Of a stretch of 12,436 nt of DNA, positions 1 through 7,322 are shown piece after piece. The notes below the pieces were generated by a model that was given only the letters and a program-made list of their open reading frames with translations, was not told the DNA's origin and ran no database searches. Within the stretch, counting starts at the first letter, position 1. Each line of letters opens with the position of its first letter. The stretch is taken from assembly GCA_040758525.1 (NCBI GenBank), contig JBFLVQ010000244.1, positions 1 through 12,436 on the forward strand. Direction: 5' to 3'. Origin of the DNA: JBFLVQ01 sp040758525 (GTDB taxonomy: Bacteria > Acidobacteriota > Blastocatellia > Chloracidobacteriales > JADJPF01). Both the position numbers and the translations under genes were made by a program.

Positions 1-1
1 G

Positions 2-1402
2 GTTCTTACCCAAGTTACATTAATTGATATGACCGGTGCTGCGGCTAAGGCGGATATGACCGTAGTAATTCAGGGCAATCGTATTGTCACCCTAGGCAGT
101 TCAAAGCAGGTTCGTCCTCCCAAAGATGCACAAGTGATTAATGCACAGGGTAAGTTTTTGATACCAGGACTTTGGGATATGCACCTGCATCTAACCATCA
201 TACCTGATCAAACCGTGAGTCGTGATGTGCTTGTGCCTTTGCTTGTTGCCCATGGCGTGACAGGAGTGCGCGATATGGGTGGAGATTGGCAACGCATTCA
301 AGAGTTGCGCAAAAGTATTACCGATGGACAACTGTTAGGTCCACGTATCATTGCACCAGGACCTTTTGTTGATGGGCCACAACAACCAACCGATTATGTA
401 TTGCCAGTTAATAATGAGGAAGAGGCACGACAAGCAGTACGTAAATTGAAGTCTCAAGGGGTAGATTTTATCAAGGTTCAGGCAGGGCTTTCACTACCTA
501 TCTGGCAAGCCGTAATTGCTGAAGCAAAGCAGCAGAGCATACTAGTTGCTGGTCATATTCCTCAGCAGATCAGTGCATTTGAGATCGCTCGTTCCACCCA
601 ACAGAGTGTTGAACATATCTCTCCAGTTCTGCCAGGAGATGCCGGTCTATTATTAGCTTGCTCTAGTAAGGAAGCAGAATTACGTGACGAGATGTTAAAG
701 ATTGAGAAGGCAGCACAGGAAGCTAATGCCGATCGCCAAGCACTGAGACAACGACAACGCACATTACAGATGCAGATGATTACCACTTATAACCAGGAGA
801 AGTGTGCATCATTACTCTCCTTACTAGCAAAGAATCATATTGTCGCGGTGCCAACACAGATCTTTGGAAAACGCTTTGCTCCACTTGATGCTAGTGATCT
901 ACCAATGGAAGATGCACTTCGGTTTGCTCCTCGCTCAATGCGTGAACGCTGGGCGAATCGACGCAATGCAATAATAAAGAACAGCACGCCAGAGGACTTT
1001 CTGTTTCGTAAAATGATCTTTGAAAAGTCTAGATCTCTAGTGGGAGCAATTCATCAGGCAGGCGTTAAACTAATGGCCGGCACAGATGCCATTGATGGTT
1101 ATGTTTTGCCAGGATTAAGCCTGCATCAAGAACTTGCACTAATGGTGGAAGCCGGACTTACCCCTATGGAGGCATTACAGACTGCTACTTACAACCCCGC
1201 AAAGTATTTGGGAATGCTGAATTCTATTGGTACTATTGAGCAGGGCAAGATTGCTGACCTAGTACTACTGGAAGCAAATCCGTTGGAAAATATTAATAAT
1301 ACTCAGAAAATAGCTGCCGTAATACTAGCGGGTAAGCTTATTGATAAAGCCGAACTACAAAAAATATTGTCAGCAATTGAGATGGCAGCAAGCAAAAAAT
1401 AG
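2..1402 (+). CDS. Metal-dependent amidohydrolase, imidazolonepropionase-like (5' partial)
   Basis: This is the C-terminal bulk of an amidohydrolase-superfamily enzyme, which uses one or two metals to hydrolyse C-N bonds in cyclic amides or dipeptides. The frame is open back to base 2 and reads VLTQVTLIDMTG, the usual first beta-strand of these proteins, so the ATG at 29 is internal and the true start is upstream. Counting from that internal Met, the metal and active-site residues are complete: HxH at 52/54 (DMHLHL), a lysine in FIKV at 149 (probable carboxylated Lys), His176 (AGHI), His196 (VEHIS) and Asp353 (AGTDA). The GKIADLVLLEANPL stretch near 406-419 is the typical C-terminal composite beta-domain. 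A charged, probably helical segment at about 213-250 sits between the second His and the rest of the barrel. Substrate cannot be told; similar proteins include imidazolonepropionase and Xaa-Pro dipeptidases. The fold is secure; the substrate is not. Confidence 0.9.
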   Translation, partial: VLTQVTLIDMTGAAAKADMTVVIQGNRIVTLGSSKQVRPPKDAQVINAQGKFLIPGLWDMHLHLTIIPDQTVSRDVLVPLLVAHGVTGVRDMGGDWQRIQELRKSITDGQLLGPRIIAPGPFVDGPQQPTDYVLPVNNEEEARQAVRKLKSQGVDFIKVQAGLSLPIWQAVIAEAKQQSILVAGHIPQQISAFEIARSTQQSVEHISPVLPGDAGLLLACSSKEAELRDEMLKIEKAAQEANADRQALRQRQRTLQMQMITTYNQEKCASLLSLLAKNHIVAVPTQIFGKRFAPLDASDLPMEDALRFAPRSMRERWANRRNAIIKNSTPEDFLFRKMIFEKSRSLVGAIHQAGVKLMAGTDAIDGYVLPGLSLHQELALMVEAGLTPMEALQTATYNPAKYLGMLNSIGTIEQGKIADLVLLEANPLENINNTQKIAAVILAGKLIDKAELQKILSAIEMAASKK

Positions 1403-1433
1403 GTTTTAAGTGATGTGAAAAACCCCGCATAGC

Positions 1434-1468
1434 ATTACCCAATATTGCGTGTTTGTCCGCAAGGTAAT
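1434..1468. repeat. Bulged inverted repeat downstream of the amidohydrolase
   Basis: ATTACC (1434-1439) pairs with GGTAAT (1463-1468), and TTGCG (1445-1449) pairs with CGCAA (1458-1462) directly inside it, giving an 11-bp stem with a five-base bulge on the 5' arm. It lies 32 bases after the amidohydrolase stop. No T-run follows on the plus strand, so it is not a standard intrinsic terminator. It could be an mRNA 3'-end stabiliser or chance. Only the complementarity is seen. Confidence 0.35.
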
Positions 1469-1600
1469 AAGAGAAAAAGCCGCTTATAATCGACTTAAAC
1501 AGGCTAACTGCTTATCTTATCTATTCCTCCCATATGGCATATTGATTGCAGTTACTATAGCTGTCAGAGCTGAAAAAGTGAGTCATAACAAAAGGCATTA

Positions 1601-1649
1601 CCTCCAAGAAAACCGTTGAGCCAAGGGGTTTAATGTCTCAGAAAGGAGG
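1601..1649 (+). promoter_or_regulatory. Candidate RNA thermometer masking the hsp20 Shine-Dalgarno
   Basis: CCTCC at 1601-1605 is exactly complementary to GGAGG at 1645-1649, the core of the hsp20 ribosome binding site. Between them, AAACC (1610-1614) pairs with GGTTT (1627-1631), with TTG/CAA (1616-1618/1622-1624) nested inside. This makes a plausible multi-stem leader that closes over the ribosome site. Hsp20 genes in many bacteria are controlled by such thermosensitive leaders (ROSE, fourU). This one carries neither the ROSE U(U/C)GCU signature nor a fourU run, so it would be a separate design or chance pairing. Confidence 0.35.
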
Positions 1650-1658
1650 AGCAAGACC

Positions 1659-2225
1659 ATGTCAAAGGTCAATGAGAAGGATGTGGAAATGGCCAAGGCC
1701 GATAAAGGCACTGGTTTAACCAATCGGGGCAGATTTTTCCCATATTTCTTCTCGCTCACCCCTAGAGATTTCTTTACTCTCAATCCGTTTGAAATGATGA
1801 AGCGGTTTACTGAGGAGATGTCACCATTGTTTGGGGAGTTTGAGTTCTATCGTGAGCCATTCACCTTCAAACCAGCTATTGAAATCTTTGAGCGTGGAAA
1901 GGACTATATTGTCCGCGCAGAACTGCCTGGTATAGAGAAGGAGAATGTTAAGGTAGAACTGGTCGAAAATGCTCTAGTCATTAAGGGTGAGCGTAAGTCA
2001 GAACGAAAGGAGGAAGAGAAAGGCTGCTATCGTTCCGAAATAAGCTATGGTAATTTCTATCGCACCATCCCGCTACCAGAAGGAGTGGTATTGGAGAATA
2101 CCAGCGCAACATTCAACAATGGCGTGTTGGAGGTCACCATACCAATTCCTGAGGCGCTAAATAAGCGTCGTGAGATTCCGATCGAGCAAGCAACGGTTAA
2201 GGCACAGACCGCTACTAAGAGCTAA
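1659..2225 (+). CDS. Small heat shock protein, Hsp20/alpha-crystallin family
   Basis: This is an ATP-independent holdase of the cytoplasm that binds unfolding proteins and passes them to DnaK/ClpB. The 188 residues show an N-terminal arm of about 70 residues rich in Phe, then an alpha-crystallin domain at about 71-152. The domain begins at KPAIEIFE, contains the strand AELPGIEKENV and ends in the family signature NNGVLEVTIP (A-x-n-GVL motif, about 140-152). A C-terminal I-x-I anchor (IPI, 163-165) follows; in this family it docks neighbouring dimers into oligomers. The length is slightly above the usual 140-170 because of the N-terminal arm. The ATG at 1659 is chosen because AAAGGAGG ends nine bases upstream. 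The gene stands alone, closed by a strong terminator. Confidence 0.95.
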   Translation: MSKVNEKDVEMAKADKGTGLTNRGRFFPYFFSLTPRDFFTLNPFEMMKRFTEEMSPLFGEFEFYREPFTFKPAIEIFERGKDYIVRAELPGIEKENVKVELVENALVIKGERKSERKEEEKGCYRSEISYGNFYRTIPLPEGVVLENTSATFNNGVLEVTIPIPEALNKRREIPIEQATVKAQTATKS

Positions 2226-2266
2226 TCGGAAAGTTAGGCTACATACCTGCTAAGTGCCAGTCATAC

Positions 2267-2303
2267 CGCCGGTGTCTCTCCCGGAGATACCGGCGATTTT
2301 TTT
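2267..2303 (+). terminator. Intrinsic terminator after hsp20
   Basis: A 12-bp stem, CGCCGGTGTCTC (2267-2278) against GAGATACCGGCG (2284-2295), has one G-T wobble and a five-base loop. It is followed at once by seven T's after one A (2297-2303). The strong GC-rich stem and T-run make a textbook rho-independent terminator. It isolates hsp20 from the nitrate cluster downstream. Confidence 0.95.
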
Positions 2304-2440
2304 ATCTCTCTATTAGCTAATGCGAAAAATTTCTCACAGAGATTTGTGTTAGGTGTGTAAAAATCCTCACTGTCTTGTTAAGAAAATCTTTTATTTTGTT
2401 GGAGATAGAGACTAAGAAGGAATTGGAATAATAATTGCCC

Positions 2441-2456
2441 AGAGGTTTCTGAACCT
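2441..2456 (+). promoter_or_regulatory. Inverted repeat overlapping the ribosome site of the first nitrate-cluster gene
   Basis: AGAGG at 2441-2445 is the only purine-rich ribosome site before the ATG at 2457. Its AGG is part of AGGTT (2443-2447), which pairs perfectly with AACCT (2452-2456) across a four-base TCTG loop. The hairpin abuts the start codon. It could lower translation unless opened. The stem is only five base pairs, so strength is doubtful. Confidence 0.4.
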
Positions 2457-3641
2457 ATGAAAACATCTTTTACAGAAAGGGAAACAGTGCTTAAGGAGAC
2501 AGGTAAAGCCACGTTGTGGGGATTGCTAGTTATGCTGATGGTGGCAGGTCTAATTGTGATCGGCTCACGTAATCTCGCCCATTTTGACGCCGCATTAGTT
2601 GGATATACATTTGCCGTATTGTTTGCCACCTTTGCCATTGCTTATCGTTATGCTATGTGGTTACAAAGGCCACCTACTGCTCTCTATTGGAAGCGAGGTT
2701 GGCAGCTCTTTTTTCACCCTCGATATATCTTGCGTAATGTTGTGCATTGGGTTCAGCGTATAACAAGCGATTTTCTTCTCAACATCTTTATCTTTCGTCG
2801 TAATCGCTGGCGTGGCAGTGCACACTGGTTAATTATGTGGGGCTGTCTAATTGCCACAGCCGTCACAGTGCCACTCACTTTTGGTTGGATACATTTTAAG
2901 ACACTACCAGATAACTTAGATTGGTATCGTGCTTACATATTTGGATTTCCCACTTTTGCTTTTCCTATTCACTCAATTGTTGGTTTCCTGGTTTTTCATA
3001 TATTGGTATTCGCATCGATACTAGTAATTGTTGGAGTAATGTTAGCAATGCGACGTCGTATGCAAGAGCATGGGGCCGCTGCACTACAACAGTTTGGTGA
3101 GGATTTTTTGCCGCTAATACTCCTCTTTGCCATTAGTGTGACAGGCTTGATGCTTACGGCTAGCTATACCTGGATGAAAGGATATGGCTACGATTTCCTG
3201 GCTATTCTACATGCCCTCACAGTGATCTTCACACTACTATGGTTACCATTTGGCAAGCTCTTCCATATCTTTCAACGGCCTGCACAGTTGGGAGTAAGTT
3301 TCTACAAAGATATTGGCGCACGCTCTATAGCAGCACATTGCCGTCGTTGCAATGAGCCTTTCTCCTCACGTATGCATATAGAGGATCTGATTCAGGTTCA
3401 GCAGCAACTTGGATATCGATATGAGGTAAAAGATACAAACATCGAGCATTACCAATGGATCTGTCCACGCTGCCGTCGTGCAATGGTGGTATTGGCACAA
3501 GGACGGCAATGGCAAGCTAATCGTGGCGGTGAATTTATCCATACCAAACAACCGCCTTATATGCCACATACCGATTTCGGTAATCCTCAGATCGGGTTTG
3601 GACCGCTAAGCGATGAAGATCGCCAGAATTTTCATCTATAA
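2457..3641 (+). CDS. NarI/HdrE-like cytochrome b membrane subunit with cytoplasmic CxxC/CxxC tail
   Basis: The protein (394 aa) probably carries electrons between the quinone pool and the cytoplasmic reductase encoded next. Six membrane helices are visible at about 18-38, 45-68, 124-146, 170-197, 216-236 and 246-268. Candidate haem-b ligands lie in or beside helices: His123 (SAHWLIMWG), His172, His181, His252 and His270 (PFGKLFHIF). The last motif resembles the end of NarI and of DsrM/HdrE-type cytochromes. Arg/Lys-rich loops (71-121 and 198-206) put both termini in the cytoplasm. After the last helix comes an unusual soluble domain with C295-x2-C298 and C336-x2-C339, shaped like a zinc ribbon or rubredoxin-type metal site. 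The ATG at 2457 has AGAGG upstream. The next gene starts 13 bases after this stop. Family placement is by motif only; the number of haems is inferred. Confidence 0.75.
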   Translation: MKTSFTERETVLKETGKATLWGLLVMLMVAGLIVIGSRNLAHFDAALVGYTFAVLFATFAIAYRYAMWLQRPPTALYWKRGWQLFFHPRYILRNVVHWVQRITSDFLLNIFIFRRNRWRGSAHWLIMWGCLIATAVTVPLTFGWIHFKTLPDNLDWYRAYIFGFPTFAFPIHSIVGFLVFHILVFASILVIVGVMLAMRRRMQEHGAAALQQFGEDFLPLILLFAISVTGLMLTASYTWMKGYGYDFLAILHALTVIFTLLWLPFGKLFHIFQRPAQLGVSFYKDIGARSIAAHCRRCNEPFSSRMHIEDLIQVQQQLGYRYEVKDTNIEHYQWICPRCRRAMVVLAQGRQWQANRGGEFIHTKQPPYMPHTDFGNPQIGFGPLSDEDRQNFHL

Positions 3642-3654
3642 AGGGATTTTATTA

Positions 3655-5880
3655 ATGGCTACTATACCTACTAATATTACAGATATTACTAAAGAGTTTG
3701 GGCCACATTTGGCCTATAGCAGAGGCTTGCGATTAGAGACCGGTGTATCACCGGATCGAGTTGTTAATACTCATTGCTGCTTCTGTGGTCAACAATGTGG
3801 TATTCAACTAAAAGTAAAAGACAATCAAGTGATCGGTTTCGAACCACGTGAGGATTTTCCCTTCAATCAAGGAATGCTCTGCCCAAAGGGTGTAAAACGC
3901 TACTTGCAAGCGGCACATCCAGATCGACTGCTTACAGCATTGGCGCGCGATAAGGCTAATGGCTTTCGTGCTATCGCTTATGAGCAGGCAATTACGCGTG
4001 TTGCTAATGAGATCGAACGTATACAATCGAGCTATGGTCGAGATGCTTTTGCTATCTTGAGCGGCGCTAGTCTTACTAATGAGAAGGCATATCTAATGGG
4101 CAAGTTTGCCCGTGTCTGCTTGAAGACTGCCAATATAGATTACAATGGTCGGCTCTGTATGGTGAGCGCAGCAGCGGCTAACAAAAAGGCCTTTGGTATC
4201 GACCGTGCCGCTAATCCTTGGAGCGATATTCTTAAGGCAGAAGTTGTCTGGATCAGTGGTGCTAATGTAGCTGAATGTGCGCCTATTACTACTAACTATA
4301 TTTGGCAGGCAAGAGAGCAGGGCGCTCGTATTATTGTTGTCGATCCACGTATTACACCGATTGCCCGCAGTTGTGATCTCTTCTTGCCGATCAAGCCTGG
4401 TCGTGATGTTGCGCTCTTCAATGGAATATTGAACTTAATGATCGAGCATGATTGGCTTGATGAGGAGTTTATTAATAGACATACAATCGGCTTTGAAGCA
4501 CTAACAGAGCATGTAAGAGAGTGGACATTAAAACGCACAGCAGAGGTTACTGGTATTGCACCACGTGCAATTGCTCAGGCAGCAGAATGGTGGGGAAAAG
4601 CGCGTACCAGTTTCTTACTACATGCACGGGGTATAGAACATCACAGCCATGGTGTACAGAATGTATTAGGAGCAATCAATATTGTCTTAGCGACAGGTCG
4701 TATAGGTCGTCCAGGTTGTGGTTATGCAACCATTACAGGACAGGGCAATGGTCAAGGTGGACGTGAGCATGGTCAGAAATGTGATCAGTTACCAGGTGCT
4801 CGTGATCTAAGCAATCCAGAACATCGCGCCCATATTGCCAAGATTTGGCGTGTTGATCCTCAAGAACTACCAGCCCCTGGAGTAGATGCTTATGAGATAT
4901 TTCGTAAGATTGACCGTGGTGAAGTGCGTGGCCTACTGACACTGTGCTTCAATCCCAAAGTCTCATTGCCAGATAATAGTTTCATCACTCGTATGCTGGA
5001 GAAATTAGACTTCTATGTGGCAATAGATTTCTTCTTAAATGAGACTGCTCATCATGCCGATATTGTGCTGCCAGGCTCATTGCATGAAGAGGATGAAGGC
5101 ACAGTTACACAAATAGAGGGACGTGTAATCAAGATCAACAAAGCCGTAGATTGTCCCGGTGATGCCCGTCAGGATTGGCGTATTATACAGGATATTGCAC
5201 AGGCATTAGGACGACCGCATGGCTTTACCTTTACACATCCAGTTGAGATCTTTACAGAGCTACGACAAGCCTCACAGGGTGGTATTGCTGACTACTCAGG
5301 CATCACTTATGAAAAGATCGAGCGACAACAAGGAGTCTACTGGCCTTGTCCCAATGAGGAGCATGCTGGCACACCACGTCTGTTTGAAGAGCAGACCTGG
5401 AACCCCATTGCAAAGGGCAATGGTCGATTCTATTTTCCTGATGGTAAAGCCCGCTTCAATATCTCTTGCTACAGCCCGCCTGTTGAAGATGTAGATAGTG
5501 AGTATCCATTAATATTAACAACAGGCCGAGTCGTAAGCCATTTCCTTTCTGGCACTCAAACACGACGTATTGGTCCGCTTGTTGATCAATATCCGTCGCC
5601 TAATATTGAGATACATACACAGTTGGCAGAACGTATGGGAATTGCTAATGGTGATTGGGTAGAGGTTGAATCACGCCGTGGGCGTTGTGTACTACCAGCA
5701 TTAGTAGTAACCACTATTCGACCTGACACTGTCTTTGTTCCTTACCATTGGCCAGGGCCGCGTAGCATTAATCAATTAACAATCTCTGCACAAGATCCGA
5801 TCTCAAAGATCCCTGAATATAAAGCTTGTGCCGTACGTATACACAAGACGGTTGCGCCCTACAATGATGGCAAGTATTAA
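3655..5880 (+). CDS. Molybdopterin nitrate reductase, cytoplasmic NasA/NarB/Nap-type catalytic subunit
   Basis: This 741-residue Mo-bisPGD enzyme probably reduces nitrate to nitrite in the cytoplasm. An N-terminal [4Fe-4S] site is formed by C41-x2-C44-x3-C48 and C76 (GMLCPKG). The motif GRLCMVSAA supplies Cys168, the probable Mo ligand; LCM-S-A is typical of Nap/Nas enzymes rather than formate dehydrogenases (usually R-C/U-H). Further nitrate-type motifs are GRIGRPGCGY, the TGQGN..GGREHG region, FNPKVSLPD and YHWP. The C-terminal dinucleotide-binding domain starts near 617 (PLILTTGR). There is no Tat signal and no C-terminal [2Fe-2S] extension, so it needs a partner electron donor, most likely the ferredoxin next door. 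An in-frame ATG at 3613 overlaps the previous gene; 3655 is preferred because AAGGGA lies eight bases upstream. Another oxyanion substrate is possible. Confidence 0.87.
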   Translation: MATIPTNITDITKEFGPHLAYSRGLRLETGVSPDRVVNTHCCFCGQQCGIQLKVKDNQVIGFEPREDFPFNQGMLCPKGVKRYLQAAHPDRLLTALARDKANGFRAIAYEQAITRVANEIERIQSSYGRDAFAILSGASLTNEKAYLMGKFARVCLKTANIDYNGRLCMVSAAAANKKAFGIDRAANPWSDILKAEVVWISGANVAECAPITTNYIWQAREQGARIIVVDPRITPIARSCDLFLPIKPGRDVALFNGILNLMIEHDWLDEEFINRHTIGFEALTEHVREWTLKRTAEVTGIAPRAIAQAAEWWGKARTSFLLHARGIEHHSHGVQNVLGAINIVLATGRIGRPGCGYATITGQGNGQGGREHGQKCDQLPGARDLSNPEHRAHIAKIWRVDPQELPAPGVDAYEIFRKIDRGEVRGLLTLCFNPKVSLPDNSFITRMLEKLDFYVAIDFFLNETAHHADIVLPGSLHEEDEGTVTQIEGRVIKINKAVDCPGDARQDWRIIQDIAQALGRPHGFTFTHPVEIFTELRQASQGGIADYSGITYEKIERQQGVYWPCPNEEHAGTPRLFEEQTWNPIAKGNGRFYFPDGKARFNISCYSPPVEDVDSEYPLILTTGRVVSHFLSGTQTRRIGPLVDQYPSPNIEIHTQLAERMGIANGDWVEVESRRGRCVLPALVVTTIRPDTVFVPYHWPGPRSINQLTISAQDPISKIPEYKACAVRIHKTVAPYNDGKY

Positions 5881-5895
5881 GACAGGAGCAGAATT

Positions 5896-6558
5896 ATGAC
5901 GGTTTCCCACGATATGGAGTTCTTTATTGATGCAACACGCTGTATTGGTTGCCAAGCCTGTGTGCAAGCGTGTAGTGAATGCGATACCCATAAGGGTCAT
6001 TCGATGATCCATCTGGAATATATAGATCGTGCACATTCAGTGCAGACTGCTCCTATGGTCTGTATGCACTGTGACTCACCAACCTGTGCTGAAGTCTGTC
6101 CTGCAGATGCAATAAAACGGACTGATGATGGAGTGGTAATGACGGCACTCAAGCCACGTTGTATTGCCTGTAATAACTGTGTGTTGGCTTGTCCATTCGG
6201 TATTCCCAAGATGAAGACTGAGTTTAAGCTGATGATGAAATGTGATATGTGTTATGACCGCACCTCAGTAGGTAAAAGACCTATGTGTGCCACGGTCTGC
6301 CCTAGCCAAGCGCTCTTCTTCGGAACACGTGAACAGGTCGAGCATTTGCGGCCAAATTCGCTACCGGTTAATCAGTTTCAGTTTGGCGCACAGATCATCA
6401 CTACTAAAGTAAATATGTTGCTGCCCCAGAATGGACAGTCTGAACATATCGATGTCACTGCCGCTATGAGTGAGCAGACCATTGGCAACACTATGGTAGC
6501 GAATATTTTAATGGATAATTTCTATTTCAATGAGGAGAAGGACCATGCTCACCAATAA
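5896..6558 (+). CDS. Four-cluster [4Fe-4S] ferredoxin-type electron transfer subunit (NrfC/DmsB/NarH-like)
   Basis: This is an iron-sulfur wire protein that would pass electrons from the membrane subunits to the Mo enzyme. Its 220 residues hold 16 cysteines in four groups: 16/19/22/26, 56/59/64/68, 89/92/95/99 and 116/119/131/135. Each can ligate a [4Fe-4S] cluster after the usual swapping between groups. The pattern matches the NrfC/DmsB/HycB-type subunits of Mo-enzyme complexes. No signal peptide is present, which agrees with the cytoplasmic reductase. A cysteine-free tail of about 85 residues (136-220) has no recognised motif and may be the docking part. The ATG at 5896 has AGGAG about nine bases upstream and lies 15 bases after the reductase stop. 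Its 3' end overlaps the Rieske gene by 14 bases, suggesting coupled translation. Confidence 0.92.
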   Translation: MTVSHDMEFFIDATRCIGCQACVQACSECDTHKGHSMIHLEYIDRAHSVQTAPMVCMHCDSPTCAEVCPADAIKRTDDGVVMTALKPRCIACNNCVLACPFGIPKMKTEFKLMMKCDMCYDRTSVGKRPMCATVCPSQALFFGTREQVEHLRPNSLPVNQFQFGAQIITTKVNMLLPQNGQSEHIDVTAAMSEQTIGNTMVANILMDNFYFNEEKDHAHQ

Positions 6559-7090
6559 ACAGAACCAAATAAATGTAAAGAGTGAGTCACCTTGTCAACA
6601 ACAGCAACGCTGGCGCAAGGATTTTCCTATAGATTGGCCACAGGATCGTTTTATTGCACGACGGGATTTCACTAAATTCATGGTGCTGATTAGTCTTGCC
6701 TTTGTATTTGGACAATTCTGGATATTAATACAGAACTTTCTACGTCAACGTCGTGGCAAACTTCCCCTACGCGCTATTGCTAAGATTAATGAGATTCCTG
6801 TAGGAGGGGCAAAGACATTCTCTTATACACAAGAATATGACAGTTGTGTATTGGTACGACTCGATGCGAATACATTTGTTGCTTATAGTCAAGAATGCAC
6901 ACATCTATCCTGTAGTGTAGTGCCAAAGGTCGAGCGCGGATGTTTTCAATGTCCTTGTCATGAAGGCTATTTTGATATCGCCAATGGACGTCCACTCTCA
7001 GGACCACCAAGGCGGCCTTTACCACGTATCAAACTCAAGTTGCAACAAGACACAATCTACGCGCAAGGCGTTGAACTGAGGATGATATGA
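6545..7090 (+). CDS. Tat-anchored Rieske [2Fe-2S] protein, bc1/b6f (QcrA) type
   Basis: A membrane-anchored Rieske protein of 181 residues. ARRDFTKF at 38-45 is a good twin-arginine motif just before one hydrophobic helix (about 44-66), as in QcrA-type proteins where the helix stays as anchor and the folded cluster domain is exported. Cluster ligands are C118-T-H120 and C136-x2-H139. The extra C123 (CTHLSC) and C138 (CPCH) are the disulfide pair of high-potential bc1/b6f Rieske proteins, which suggests a quinol-oxidising role rather than that of a dioxygenase ferredoxin. GPPRRPLP at 153-160 corresponds to the proline loop. The ATG at 6545 is preferred over 6530 because GAGGAGAAGG lies directly upstream of it. 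No cytochrome b of bc1 type is encoded beside it, so the partner is probably the NarI-like protein of this cluster. Confidence 0.93.
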   Translation: MLTNKQNQINVKSESPCQQQQRWRKDFPIDWPQDRFIARRDFTKFMVLISLAFVFGQFWILIQNFLRQRRGKLPLRAIAKINEIPVGGAKTFSYTQEYDSCVLVRLDANTFVAYSQECTHLSCSVVPKVERGCFQCPCHEGYFDIANGRPLSGPPRRPLPRIKLKLQQDTIYAQGVELRMI

Positions 7091-7311
7091 AACCGTCATA
7101 TACTCGCGAACAGAAGCTCACAATAGTTTACGGTATTCTTACAATCGTGTTGTTGTTAGTTGTGCTTCAGCTATATATGCTTGCTGCCACTATGAATGCC
7201 TATTTAGGTGGTGATGAGACGATCATTGTGCCAACGGCAATTGCCAGTCTAGTCTGCTTTGCTCTCAATGCTGGGCTACTTTGCTACCTCTATAAAATCG
7301 AAGAAACTTAA
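7087..7311 (+). CDS. Small two-helix membrane protein of the nitrate cluster
   Basis: This 74-residue protein has two predicted membrane helices, at about 12-33 and 48-68, joined by a short loop with acidic residues (GGDETI). A charged N-terminus (MKPSYTREQK) and the tail YLYKIEET suggest both ends face the cytoplasm. Its ATG overlaps the Rieske stop in an ATGA arrangement, which strongly suggests translational coupling and a shared complex. It resembles my memory of small conserved DUF6755-type proteins, but I cannot confirm that by search. It has no redox or haem motif; the conserved-looking bulk is hydrophobic. A plausible role is a structural or assembly subunit holding the Rieske protein and the cytochrome together. 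That role is inference from position only. Confidence 0.75.
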   Translation: MKPSYTREQKLTIVYGILTIVLLLVVLQLYMLAATMNAYLGGDETIIVPTAIASLVCFALNAGLLCYLYKIEET

Positions 7312-7322
7312 GGGTGATAAAT

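Larger units (their letters stand above)
1403..1658 (+). promoter_or_regulatory. Intergenic region upstream of hsp20
   Basis: This 256-base gap should carry the hsp20 promoter. A perfect -10-like TATAAT occurs at 1485-1490, but no acceptable -35 hexamer lies 16-18 bases upstream, so no promoter is called. No CIRCE-type inverted repeat (TTAGCACTC-N9-GAGTGCTAA) is visible. The last 60 bases hold the possible ribosome-site-masking structure listed separately. I see no small gene. Confidence 0.4.
2226..2456 (+). promoter_or_regulatory. Intergenic leader of the nitrate cluster
   Basis: Because the hsp20 terminator lies at its left end, the stretch 2304-2456 should contain the promoter of the seven-gene nitrate cluster. 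A TTGTTA at 2375-2380 could be a -35, but no convincing -10 lies 16-18 bases downstream. I see no FNR-type TTGAT-N4-ATCAA palindrome. No promoter is therefore called. The only distinct element is a small inverted repeat over the ribosome site, listed separately. Confidence 0.45.

Noticed and set aside
29..31. ATG at 29 as the start of the amidohydrolase
   Set aside because: The frame is open to base 2 and the residues before it form the expected first strand, so the gene is cut by the window edge.
1542..1558. TTGATT and TACTAT as an hsp20 promoter
   Set aside because: The two hexamers are only five bases apart, so they cannot be a -35/-10 pair.
3613..3654. N-terminal extension of the nitrate reductase from the ATG at 3613
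   Set aside because: It overlaps the cytochrome gene and has no ribosome site; the ATG at 3655 has AAGGGA eight bases upstream.
3655..5880. Formate dehydrogenase as identity of the Mo enzyme
   Set aside because: The Mo-ligand context is GRLCMVSAA with nitrate-type motifs (GGRE, NPKVSLPD) rather than the C/U-H pair of formate dehydrogenases; still, substrate is not proven.
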